From assembly GCA_023423895.1 (NCBI GenBank), contig JAFAER010000249.1, positions 103,847 through 167,846 on the forward strand: a DNA stretch of 64,000 bases. Reading direction: 5' to 3'. The position numbers were made by a program, and so were the translations under genes. This stretch comes from Pseudomonadota bacterium. GTDB taxonomy: Bacteria; Myxococcota_A; Polyangia; Polyangiales; Polyangiaceae. Position 1 is the first letter of the stretch; every line of letters begins with the position of its first letter. Below, one piece after another: positions 34,753 to 42,828 of this stretch. Under the pieces are notes generated by a model. The model was not told the origin of the DNA. It made no database searches and saw only the letters and a program-made list of their open reading frames with translations.

Positions 34753-35850
34753 TCACTCGTCGAGGAACTTCCGCACGCGCGCACCGATCGCGTCGTCACA
34801 CGACGGCACCATGTGACCGCACGCGCTGTCGAGCACGACGAGGTCCGCGTTCATCGCCTTCGCGAATCGCTTCGAGGGCTCGGGGTTCACCATGAGGTCG
34901 TGCTCGGCGACGATCACGAGCCCTTTGGCTTTGACCTTCTTCGCAGCGGCGGCGAGATCGCCGCCGTCGCCGCGCGCGATGTCGTGAGTCAGCATCGCCT
35001 CGAGCTGACGATGCCAGTCGTTCCAGTCGAACGCGGTGTCGTTCGCTTTCTCGGCCGACCACGCCGCGAAGTCTGCACGCTTCGTCTCGGCGTTGCGATG
35101 TGCAGGCGTCGTGAGCATGAGCCAGTGGAGCTCCTGAAGCGCCGGGATCTTCGGACGCCCCTGGTACTCGCCGTTCGCGTAGGCAACGGAACCTTGGAGG
35201 ACGTGGAGCTCGGTGTTCCAGAGAAGAAGATCCTGGGTAGTGAGCTGCGGCGTACCCACGATCGGCACGATCCGTCCCACTTCGTCTGGATGACTGACGG
35301 CCCACTCGTAGGCTTGCATTCCGCCCATGGAGATTCCCATCACCGTGTGGATCTTCTGAACGCCAAGGACTTCCCGCAGCAACCGACGCTGCGTCTCGAC
35401 CATGTCGTGGACGGTGAACCGCGGGAACCGGAGACGGGACTGCGTTCGACTGCTCGACGGACCGGAGGAGACTCCGTTCCCCAGTGAGTCGACGAGCACG
35501 AGATGGAACTTCTTCGTGTCGACGATCTTGGTCGGGACGATGTCGGCGAGCGTCTTCGTCGTCCCGGTGAACCACGTCGGGAACAGCACGACATTCGACC
35601 GCGTCGCGTCGAGCTTGCCGAAGGTCCGGTAGCCGACGCGACACTCTTCGATCACCTCGCCGCTGTCGAGCGTGCAGCGACCGAGCTCGGCGATGCGCTG
35701 ACTGCCTTCACTCGCTTGTTCGATGACGGTGGGGACGGGGCCGGCCTCGCCGCGGGGCTGCGGCATCTTCGCCGTTCCCGGTGAGCAACTCGCGATGAAG
35801 GCGACGAGCCCAGAAGCCCCGATGCCAAACGCTCTCTTCGACAAGGCCAC
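34753..35850 (-). CDS. MetX-like alpha/beta hydrolase lipoprotein
   Basis: A 365-residue protein with a lipoprotein-type leader (VAFIASC, Cys 22) and an alpha/beta-hydrolase domain of the homoserine O-acetyltransferase superfamily. The sequence shows EECRVGYRTFGKLD, NVVLFPTWFTGTT, the nucleophile elbow MGISMGGMQA (Ser 174), AEHDLMV (Asp 318) and CGHMV (His 346), a complete Ser-Asp-His triad. The lipoprotein signal argues against methionine biosynthesis, which is cytoplasmic, and points to a periplasmic hydrolase or acyltransferase. It starts at GTG; a TTG two codons on is possible. It is divergent from the next gene. Confidence 0.85.
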   Translation of the reverse strand: MALSKRAFGIGASGLVAFIASCSPGTAKMPQPRGEAGPVPTVIEQASEGSQRIAELGRCTLDSGEVIEECRVGYRTFGKLDATRSNVVLFPTWFTGTTKTLADIVPTKIVDTKKFHLVLVDSLGNGVSSGPSSSRTQSRLRFPRFTVHDMVETQRRLLREVLGVQKIHTVMGISMGGMQAYEWAVSHPDEVGRIVPIVGTPQLTTQDLLLWNTELHVLQGSVAYANGEYQGRPKIPALQELHWLMLTTPAHRNAETKRADFAAWSAEKANDTAFDWNDWHRQLEAMLTHDIARGDGGDLAAAAKKVKAKGLVIVAEHDLMVNPEPSKRFAKAMNADLVVLDSACGHMVPSCDDAIGARVRKFLDE

Positions 35851-36002
35851 GCAGCGAGCGTAAGCCAAACGACATCGGTCGCGCGAGTATGGAAGCGGCC
35901 GACGCGGTGCGACTCGCCGGCGGAACGAGGCGAAGCAGAGCGCGCCTCGGATGGTAGACTCGATGTTCGCGGCGATGGGGATGCCATGCCGGAAGGAGAC
36001 GC

Positions 36003-36581
36003 ATGAAAACTGGCGCGTCGGAGACGTCGCGGGAGTCGGCCCCGAACGAGAACGAACGGACGTCCGATTCGTTCGACAAGTTCGACGAACACGAGCGCGA
36101 CACGGCACGCCGTGCGTATCCGAAGGAGATCGTCGACGGCATCAAGCGCACGACGAAGATGCCGAAGCTCGATCTCGCGAAGCTGCAGACCGAGAGCGGA
36201 ACACGGCCCGCGCTCACGCACGACGCCATCGAGCGCCACGTCCGCGAGCAGATGGCCGATGCCCTCGCCGAGGTGGAGCATGCGAGCGGCGGCGAGATCG
36301 ATCCGCACTCGCGACCGACCATCGCCGCCGGGATCCCGGACACCGTCCCACCGAAACGTGAAGGTGAGTGGCCGCCCGATTCACTCGCGGCGTCGACGCC
36401 GCTGCCGCGCGAGTCGGGTTCGGTTCCGCGGCCGGCGGCTCTCGCGACCGCGAGCTCCGCGCCCGACGCCTCGCCCATTCCTGCGTGGGTGGTCGGTGTG
36501 ATCCTCGCCGGGCTCTTCTTGATCGTGTCCGCGGCCGGGACCGTCGGGTTCTTCCTCGGCCGGCGCTCCGTACGCCCCTGA
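36003..36581 (+). CDS. Tail-anchored membrane protein of unknown function
   Basis: The 192-residue protein is hydrophilic and charged for about 155 residues and ends with a single hydrophobic helix (WVVGVILAGLFLIVSAAGTV) followed by a basic tail GRRSVRP, the layout of a tail-anchored membrane protein. Segments such as KRTTKMPKLDLAKLQ and DAIERHVREQMADALAEVEH look helical. A strong GGAAGGAG precedes the ATG. It is divergent from the hydrolase lipoprotein and convergent with the next lipoprotein 20 bases away. No family recognised. Confidence 0.75.
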   Translation: MKTGASETSRESAPNENERTSDSFDKFDEHERDTARRAYPKEIVDGIKRTTKMPKLDLAKLQTESGTRPALTHDAIERHVREQMADALAEVEHASGGEIDPHSRPTIAAGIPDTVPPKREGEWPPDSLAASTPLPRESGSVPRPAALATASSAPDASPIPAWVVGVILAGLFLIVSAAGTVGFFLGRRSVRP

Positions 36582-36601
36582 GCGAATCTCGAACGCCGAC
36601 G

Positions 36602-38146
36602 TCACGGCGTCGCCGGCGGCGGGCACGTTGCCTTCGTGCCGCCGACCGTACACGACGCGCACTCGAATCCAAGCGCGATGCCCTGATTCTCGCACTTCAC
36701 CATGTACGGAGTGCCGTAGATGGCCGGGTCGACGCACCACCATCCGTCGGCATTGCCGACGCAGTCGCCCTTGCCGCCGTCCTCGGTCACGCCGGCATCG
36801 CTCGCTTCCGCGTCGTCGAGACCGCCAGCGTCGGTCGGCGCGCCCCCGTCCTGCGCTTCGAGGAGCCGTTCGAGCAGCTCGATGAGGCGTTCGATTCGGT
36901 CGTCGCGCGACGCCCCGCCGTCCGTCGGTGGGGGACGAGGGCTCGACGGTCGATCCTCGGGGACACCACGGCCACCGTCGCTCGTCGCGTTCGCGCCACC
37001 TGACGATCCACCTGACGATCCACCACTCGAACCACTCGAACCACTCGAACCACTGCTCGACGCGCCGGATTCGCCGCTGCTCGACTTGCCCGACGAGTCG
37101 TTCGCCCCGGTGTCTTTGCAGATCTTGCTCACCGTCGTGCCCACCTGCGCGAGCGCGCCTTCGGCCACGACCTGCAGTGCGGCGACGGATCCGAGCTCGT
37201 CCGGATTGACCGCGAGGATCGCGAGCGCCTCGTCGAGCGGTCCGGCGAAGCGGATGAACTTCACTCCGTTCGCCGTCTTCACCTCGTAGCGGATGATCGG
37301 ACGGCCGATGGAGGACGCCTCCGCACCTTCGTTGATCGCGTCGAAGATCTTCGTCAGCGCTTTGACCGCCGCGTCGGCGTCCGCCGCGAGCCCGTCCAAG
37401 GCGTCCGTCGTCGACGCGCCCGAGACGACGCCGCCGACGAGCGTGTGATCGGTGCTCGCGAACGCTGCAGCGCGGGCGTCGTAGAGCTCGCTCGCCGGGA
37501 GCACGACCGTCGAGCCCGGTACGCTCTCGAGCGGGGTCGACCAAGCATCGCCGATGCTCTCACGCGCAACGCCGAGCGCCCATCCTTGGTAGCTCGCGCC
37601 TTCGCCGGCACCAGGGATCACGGCGACGTCGCCGACGAGCACCGCCGCCTCCTTGTTCGCGAGGTCGAACGCGACAGTGGCCGTCTTGGGTGACCCCACC
37701 TGCTTGCCGACGATGAAGTAGTCGCCGGGCGGACGCCGGCCCTTCGAGGTCCCCGTCGTGCCGTCGGAGCTCCCAGGAGGCGGCGGGACCTGCTCCTTCG
37801 ACGGAAAGTTTTCGAGGATCGCGCAGATGTCCTTCTTGGCGCGCTCGAGGACTTCCTCGAACTTCGCGAGCAGGTCTTCGAGCTGTTGCGCGCTGAACGT
37901 CGCAGGCGCGAGCGGACGGGCGGACGTCTTCGATCCGCCACCGCACGACGTGCGCGCGACGACGAGCTCGCTGCACGTCAGGTACGTCCGAGCGAGCGTC
38001 TCGACGTCGCGGTTGAACTTCGATTGAACCGCCGCCTTCTTGCGTGCGCTGTCGTTCTCGAGCGCAGTGTCCGAGCAGGCTGTCATCACCCGCGTTGCCG
38101 TCGCGAGGGAGATCAGGCTGAGGGCGGCCACGAACGCTCGTCGCAT
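36602..38146 (-). CDS. Large lipoprotein with Ser/Gly linker and Cys-rich tail
   Basis: A 514-residue protein with a leader MRRAFVAALSLISLATATR and Cys 24 (VMTAC). The first ~330 residues are a mixed, mostly helical domain (QLEDLLAKFEEVLERAKKD, later DALDGLAADADAAVKALTKI). A Ser/Gly tandem linker follows (about 350-385, SGSSGSSGSSGG), then an Asp-rich section with a helical RIERLIELLERLLEAQDGG. It closes with a ~60-residue Cys-rich domain (GDCVGNADGWWCVDP to GTKATCPPP). No enzymatic motif. Surface scaffold or sensor is a guess. It converges on the tail-anchored protein gene. Confidence 0.75.
   Translation of the reverse strand: MRRAFVAALSLISLATATRVMTACSDTALENDSARKKAAVQSKFNRDVETLARTYLTCSELVVARTSCGGGSKTSARPLAPATFSAQQLEDLLAKFEEVLERAKKDICAILENFPSKEQVPPPPGSSDGTTGTSKGRRPPGDYFIVGKQVGSPKTATVAFDLANKEAAVLVGDVAVIPGAGEGASYQGWALGVARESIGDAWSTPLESVPGSTVVLPASELYDARAAAFASTDHTLVGGVVSGASTTDALDGLAADADAAVKALTKIFDAINEGAEASSIGRPIIRYEVKTANGVKFIRFAGPLDEALAILAVNPDELGSVAALQVVAEGALAQVGTTVSKICKDTGANDSSGKSSSGESGASSSGSSGSSGSSGGSSGGSSGGANATSDGGRGVPEDRPSSPRPPPTDGGASRDDRIERLIELLERLLEAQDGGAPTDAGGLDDAEASDAGVTEDGGKGDCVGNADGWWCVDPAIYGTPYMVKCENQGIALGFECASCTVGGTKATCPPPATP
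36996..37049. repeat. Tandem 12-bp and 9-bp repeats encoding the Ser/Gly linker
   Basis: Two exact copies of ccacctgacgat (36996-37007, 37008-37019) are followed by three exact copies of ccactcgaa (37023-37049). They lie inside the lipoprotein gene and encode its Gly-Ser-Ser linker on the minus strand. Units are multiples of three, so changes in copy number would keep the frame and vary linker length. Confidence 0.8.
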
Positions 38147-38512
38147 GTTCGGTCGGCACAGCACGAGGGGTGCCAGCGCTGGACGGCGGTATTTCCGCAG
38201 CGGGACGCCTTTTTCGGCGAAGAGCGGGCGCTCGACGACAGGACGCCCACATGACGGCAGATGGATAAGCGGTTGCCCTCGTGGAGTGAGCAGCCCCCGG
38301 GATCGCTGATCCGAGTCATCTCGGCATCGCACGAGCCCCTGAGCAACGCAGGCAGATCGAGACGCGCGTGTATGGCGGACGGTGGACGATTTCCCCGCGT
38401 CCCGGAGCGAGCGCGCGAGCCGTGTAGTTTGCATCCAAGCCCTCGCCCGTCCGCGGGCGCGCTACGTGCAGAGACGGCGCGCAGGGGCGGACGAGCCCCG
38501 TCCCCCCGTCCT
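38147..38512. other. Divergent intergenic region between two lipoprotein genes
   Basis: 366 bp that should carry both promoters. No short gene with natural composition, no RNA structure and no clear palindromic operator was seen. Frames crossing it are extensions of the flanking genes without conserved look. Confidence 0.5.
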
Positions 38513-39076
38513 ATGCGCCCCCTCTTCCTGCTCTTCCCCACCGTGCTCCTGTCGTTCGTGATCGCCACGACCGGCTGCAGCACTCCATCGGTCGAAGGCG
38601 ATCCGCCGGACCTCCTCGGTAGACCGAAGGGCAAGACGAAGAGCGGCAAGAGCTCGACGGATTCGGAAGAGACGGAGACCGGAGACGACGAGCCCGTTCC
38701 GCCGGACACGTCGACGCCGCCTCCGCCGGAGAGCGACACGGATTCCAGCACGACGCCGCCTCCGAGCACGGGTGCATGCAGCACGACGACGACGAGAGAC
38801 GCGTGCTTCACCTGTTGCGAACAGCAGCATCCGCAAGGCATCCAGGTCCTCCAGCAGGCCTTCGGCAATTGCGTCTGCGGGAACGGCGCCGGCAACTGTG
38901 CCGCCGAGTGTGGAGGGAGCTTCTGCGCCGGGGCGGCCGCGTCGGCGCCGTGCGAGCAGTGCCTCATCGCGGCAGACACCTGCCGACTTCAAGCCGACAC
39001 GACCTGCGAGCAGACGCCGACGTGCAACGCGATGTTCCAGTGCGACACCGCGAGCCAGTGCGCGGGCAAACCCTGA
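38513..39076 (+). CDS. Cys-rich lipoprotein
   Basis: The 187-residue product has a clear type II signal (MRPLFLLFPTVLLSF, Cys 22 in ATTGC). A low-complexity Asp/Glu/Ser/Thr/Pro region spans about residues 40-90. The C-terminal domain of about 95 residues has some 16 cysteines, including CFTCCEQQH, GNCVCGNGAGNCAAEC and repeated 'C...C' pairs, which must be disulfide-rich. Such Thr/Pro stalk plus knot lipoproteins are typical of this lineage, with unknown ligands. Start placed at the ATG of the signal peptide; the frame is open much further upstream. Confidence 0.8.
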   Translation: MRPLFLLFPTVLLSFVIATTGCSTPSVEGDPPDLLGRPKGKTKSGKSSTDSEETETGDDEPVPPDTSTPPPPESDTDSSTTPPPSTGACSTTTTRDACFTCCEQQHPQGIQVLQQAFGNCVCGNGAGNCAAECGGSFCAGAAASAPCEQCLIAADTCRLQADTTCEQTPTCNAMFQCDTASQCAGKP

Positions 39077-39139
39077 ACGAGTCGAAGGGCGATTGCGGTC
39101 CTGTCGCGTCGCCTGCCGCGGACGCGCTATATCGCCCAC

Positions 39140-39625
39140 GTGGCTTCCCTTCCTCGCGACTGCCCCTGCGGATCGGGCCAGAGATACCGGGCGTGTTGCG
39201 GTCCTCTGCACGACCGCGAGTCTCGACCCGAGACGCCCGAGGCTCTCATGCGCTCACGCTGGTCGGCGTTCGCCGTCGGCCGCGGCGACTGGCTCTTCGA
39301 CACGCTCGCTGCTTCGCATCCCGACCGCGCCGCGCCGCGTGAGGCCGCCGTACGCGAGCTATCACGTGCCCGTGAGCAGCAGCGATTCATGAAGCTCACC
39401 GTTCTCTGGTCGAGCGCATCCCGCGAAGACGGGGAGGTCCTCTTCGTGGCGCGCGTGTTCGAGAAGGGCCGTGACTGCTCGTTCGCCGAGCTGTCTCACT
39501 TCACGCGCGAGGATGGCGAGTGGCGTTACGCGTCGGGCATCCTGGTGCCGACGGAGCGGCTGCCGGACGATCCAACGACGCTGAGCCGAGATGGCTTTCT
39601 TGCGCTCGCCGAGCACGAGGGGTGA
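39140..39625 (+). CDS. YchJ-family protein with N-terminal SEC-C motif
   Basis: A 161-residue protein starting at GTG. Residues 8-20 are CPCGSGQRYRACC, the SEC-C zinc-binding motif. The YchJ (UPF0225) fold follows, with PETPEALMRSRWSAFAVG, DWLFDTLAASHP, FVARVF and HFTREDGEWRYASG, similar to an NTF2-like/cystatin-like domain. Function of the family is not established; an accessory role in protein or zinc handling has been suggested by the motif. Its 3' end converges on RecQ about 20 bases away. The C-terminal second SEC-C motif seen in some homologues is absent. Confidence 0.88.
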   Translation: MASLPRDCPCGSGQRYRACCGPLHDRESRPETPEALMRSRWSAFAVGRGDWLFDTLAASHPDRAAPREAAVRELSRAREQQRFMKLTVLWSSASREDGEVLFVARVFEKGRDCSFAELSHFTREDGEWRYASGILVPTERLPDDPTTLSRDGFLALAEHEG

Positions 39626-39644
39626 TCCGCAATCCCGCGAGCGG

Positions 39645-41561
39645 TCACGCGTCGATCAAGACCTCGAGGAACGCGTCACCGTACTGCTCGACCCGCGCGG
39701 GGCCCATGCCGTGCACGCAGAGCAGCCCGTCACGCGTGCGCGGACGCTTGTGGGCCATGTCCGCGAGCGTTCGGTCGTGCGCCACGACGTAGGCCGGAAC
39801 GGTCTTCTGCTTGGCGATCTCGGCACGACGGGCTCGCAGTCGCTCGAAGAGCGCCTGGGATTCGGGGTCGAGTGACGGAGCGGCGGCCGGAGCGCGCTCG
39901 CCGCGGGAGCGCCGCTTGCTCGCAGGAGCCGCAGGCTCGAGAGGGAGCATGATCCGCGCGGCCGTTTCCCCCTTCATGACCTCGGCGCCCGCCTTCGTGA
40001 GATAGGGCACGGGGTGCTCCGTCGGCGTCAGATCGATCCATCCGGCAGCGAGCAGCGCACGGAGCAGGGCGAGGATCCAATCCTGAGAGCGCTCACGGAG
40101 CAACCCGAAGGTCGACAGCTTCGTGAAGCCGAAACGCTCGGTCTTCTCCGTCTCGGCGCCGCGGAGCATCTCGGCGATGGCCTGGAGCCCTCCGCGGCGC
40201 TGCGCGCGGGCGACGGCGGCGAGCGCCTTCCTCACCACGAGCGTCGTCTCCTCCGTGGCCGCCTCGTCGACGGTCGTCTCGCCGTCGAGCGCGAGGCACA
40301 CGTCGCAGTGGCCGCATCCGCCGAGGAGCTCGTGCTCGTCGCCGAAGTAGCGGAGGACGAAGTCGTGGCGGCAGGTCCGCGCATCGAGGTAGCGGAGCAG
40401 ATCGCGAAAGTGCCCCCACGCGCGCGCCGCGAGCGCCGGCTCGACCGTCGTGCCATCCACTCCGGTCGTCACGAGCCTTCGTCGCAAGCCGATGTCCGCC
40501 CCGGAGCAGAGCAAGAGGCCGCTCGCCTCGTCGCCGTCTCGTCCCGCGCGGCCGACCTCCTGGTAATACGCCTCGATCGAGGACGGCGGCTGGACGTGCA
40601 CCACCGCGCGGATGTCGGCCCGATCGATGCCCATGCCGAACGCGTTCGTCGCAACGACCACGCTCACGCGCCGTGACGCGAAGCGATCGGCGACGCGCGA
40701 GCGCTCGTCGCCGCTCAGTCCGGCGTGATAGGCGGCCGCGCTCCACCCCTTCTTCGCCAGGAGCTCGGCGTATTGTTCGGTCGTCTTCCGCGTCGCGGCG
40801 TAGACGATGGCACCGCCGCGCGGCATCCGCGGCTCCCCGAGCGCTCGTTCGAGCGCGCGCTCGAGCTCGATCTTCGCCTCGCGCGGACCGTCGACGTGCC
40901 GGGCAGCGAGGTGGAGGTTCGGGCGTGCGAAGCCACGAAGGACCTCATGGCATCGCTCGCCGAGACCGAGACGCTCGCGGATCTCGCGGCGGACGGCCGG
41001 AGTGGCGGTCGCGGTGCATGCGAGGATACGCGGCGGCGCAAGGCGCTCGAGCAACGTCCCGATCTGCAGGTATTCGGGCCGGAAGTCGTGTCCCCACTGC
41101 GCGATGCAGTGCGCCTCGTCGACGGCGACGAGCGCGACGTTCGAGCGCGCGAGGCGTTCGACGAACGCGACGTTCGCGAGCCGCTCCGGCGCGACGTACA
41201 CGAGGTCGTATTCGCCGCGGATCATCGCGGACTCTCGCGCCTGGCGCTCCGACAGCTCGACGGTCGACGCGAGGAACGTCGCGCGGACGCCGCGAGCGAC
41301 GAGCGAACGGACCTGGTCCTCCATCAGTGCGACCAGCGGCGAGACCACGAGGGTGAGCCCGTCGAGCGTCACCGCGGGAAGCTGGTAGGTGAGCGACTTG
41401 CCGCCGCCGGTGGGCGCGACGACGAGCACACGCCCGGGTTCGCCGAGCAGCGCTTCGATCGCTTCTCGCTGCCACGGGCGGAACGCGTCGAGCCCAAAGC
41501 GTTCGCGTAGGACCTCGTCGATCGAAGGTTCGAGACGCGAAACAGCGGACGAAACGGCCAT
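39645..41561 (-). CDS. recQ: ATP-dependent DNA helicase RecQ
   Basis: The 638-residue protein is a RecQ helicase. It shows motif 0 FRPWQREAIEALL, Walker A TGGGKS (Lys 55), DEAHCIAQWGHDFRPEY (II), CTATATP (III), VVATNAFGMGIDRADIR (V) and QEVGRAGRDG (VI). The RecQ zinc-binding cysteines lie at CRHDFVLRYF...CGHCDVC, followed by a winged-helix region, and an HRDC domain closes the protein (RLRARRAEIAKQKTVPAYVV). It unwinds recombination and replication intermediates. An in-frame ATG at 41582 would add seven residues. Length is normal. Confidence 0.95.
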   Translation of the reverse strand: MAVSSAVSRLEPSIDEVLRERFGLDAFRPWQREAIEALLGEPGRVLVVAPTGGGKSLTYQLPAVTLDGLTLVVSPLVALMEDQVRSLVARGVRATFLASTVELSERQARESAMIRGEYDLVYVAPERLANVAFVERLARSNVALVAVDEAHCIAQWGHDFRPEYLQIGTLLERLAPPRILACTATATPAVRREIRERLGLGERCHEVLRGFARPNLHLAARHVDGPREAKIELERALERALGEPRMPRGGAIVYAATRKTTEQYAELLAKKGWSAAAYHAGLSGDERSRVADRFASRRVSVVVATNAFGMGIDRADIRAVVHVQPPSSIEAYYQEVGRAGRDGDEASGLLLCSGADIGLRRRLVTTGVDGTTVEPALAARAWGHFRDLLRYLDARTCRHDFVLRYFGDEHELLGGCGHCDVCLALDGETTVDEAATEETTLVVRKALAAVARAQRRGGLQAIAEMLRGAETEKTERFGFTKLSTFGLLRERSQDWILALLRALLAAGWIDLTPTEHPVPYLTKAGAEVMKGETAARIMLPLEPAAPASKRRSRGERAPAAAPSLDPESQALFERLRARRAEIAKQKTVPAYVVAHDRTLADMAHKRPRTRDGLLCVHGMGPARVEQYGDAFLEVLIDA

Positions 41562-41756
41562 CCTCGCGGAGGGGGATAGCATGGAAAGATGACGGGCGCG
41601 TGGGGCCCTTGCGCCATGGCCGTCCTCCTCGTCGAGCGACGACCGAGCGAGCTCGTCTTTTACGTTCATTCGATGTCGTGTCGGCCGCCCGGCGGAGCAG
41701 TTGCGTGGAATCTTCGACGCGGCTTCGATCCCACGCGCGTGTGGTATGTCCGAAAC

Positions 41757-42734
41757 ATGCGCGCCGTCCGCTGCCACGAGCTGAAAGGTCCCTCCAGCCT
41801 TCGCGTCGACGACGACGTCCCCGAGCCGAAACCGTCCGCCGGCGAGGTCCTGATCGACGTCAAGGCCGCGGGGTTGAACTTCCCCGATGTGCTCCTCTCT
41901 TACGGGAAGTACCAGTTCAAGCCGCAGCCGCCGTTCATCCTCGGCGGCGAGGCGGCAGGGATCGTCGCAGCGGTGGGTGACGGCGTCACGTCGGTCCGTC
42001 CCGGCGATCGCGTCGCCACCTGGATGATCCACGGAGCCTTCGCGGAGAAGATCGTCGTCCCCGAGCTCTCGACGGTGAAGCTCCCGGACAACGTCGGCTT
42101 CGAGACGGCTGCCGCGACGCTCCTGACGTACGCAACGACGTATCACGCGCTCGTCGATCGCGCGGCTCTCCGAGCGGGCGAGACGCTTCTCGTCCTCGGA
42201 GCCGCCGGCGGTGTCGGTACGGCGGCCGTGGAGCTCGGAAACCTGCTCGGGGCCAAGGTGATCGCGGCTGCGTCGACCGAGGAGAAGGTCGCGTTCGCGA
42301 AGGAACACGGCGCCGCGGAGGGGATCGTCTACACGCGGGAAGACCTGAAGGAGCGTACGAAGACGATCACGAACGGCGCGGGAGCGAACGTCGTCTACGA
42401 CCCGGTCGGCGGCGTCCTGTCGGAAGCTGCGCTCCGGTCCATCGCGTGGGAAGGGCGCTTCCTCGTCGTCGGCTTCGCTGCAGGCGACATCCCGAAGATC
42501 CCGCTCAATCTGGTGCTGCTGAAGGGATGCCAGATCGTCGGTGTGTTCTGGGGCTCGTTCGCGATGCGTGATCCGGCGCGGAACCGGGCGAACGGCGTCA
42601 AGCTGTTCGACTGGGTCGCGGAGGGCAAGCTGCGGCCGCACGTCGACGTCGCGCTTCCGTTCGCGCGCGCCGGCGAAGCGCTGACGCGTATGGAGCGCCG
42701 CGAGGTCAAAGGGAAAGTCGTCCTCGTTCCCTGA
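41757..42734 (+). CDS. NADPH:quinone oxidoreductase-like MDR protein
   Basis: A 325-residue medium-chain dehydrogenase/reductase of the zinc-independent quinone oxidoreductase group. It shows AAGLNFPDVLLSYGKYQ, FILGGEAAGIVAAVGDGV, RPGDRVATWM, the Rossmann glycine-rich LVLGAAGGVGTAAVELG, and the NADP-preferring pattern AAASTEEKVAFAKE. No Cys/His structural-zinc lobe is present, in agreement with the crotonyl/quinone type. It reduces quinones or enones with NADPH in the cytosol. The ATG at MRAVRCHELKG is the usual family start. It stands alone between RecQ (divergent) and the receptor gene. Confidence 0.9.
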   Translation: MRAVRCHELKGPSSLRVDDDVPEPKPSAGEVLIDVKAAGLNFPDVLLSYGKYQFKPQPPFILGGEAAGIVAAVGDGVTSVRPGDRVATWMIHGAFAEKIVVPELSTVKLPDNVGFETAAATLLTYATTYHALVDRAALRAGETLLVLGAAGGVGTAAVELGNLLGAKVIAAASTEEKVAFAKEHGAAEGIVYTREDLKERTKTITNGAGANVVYDPVGGVLSEAALRSIAWEGRFLVVGFAAGDIPKIPLNLVLLKGCQIVGVFWGSFAMRDPARNRANGVKLFDWVAEGKLRPHVDVALPFARAGEALTRMERREVKGKVVLVP

Positions 42735-42828
42735 GGAACGTCGGCCGGAGCCGACGACGCTGCGCGCCTCGTCGGATCGCGCGCAAAGCTGATGAGCGTC
42801 CGCCCGCGCTGATCCAGAATGGCCCCGC

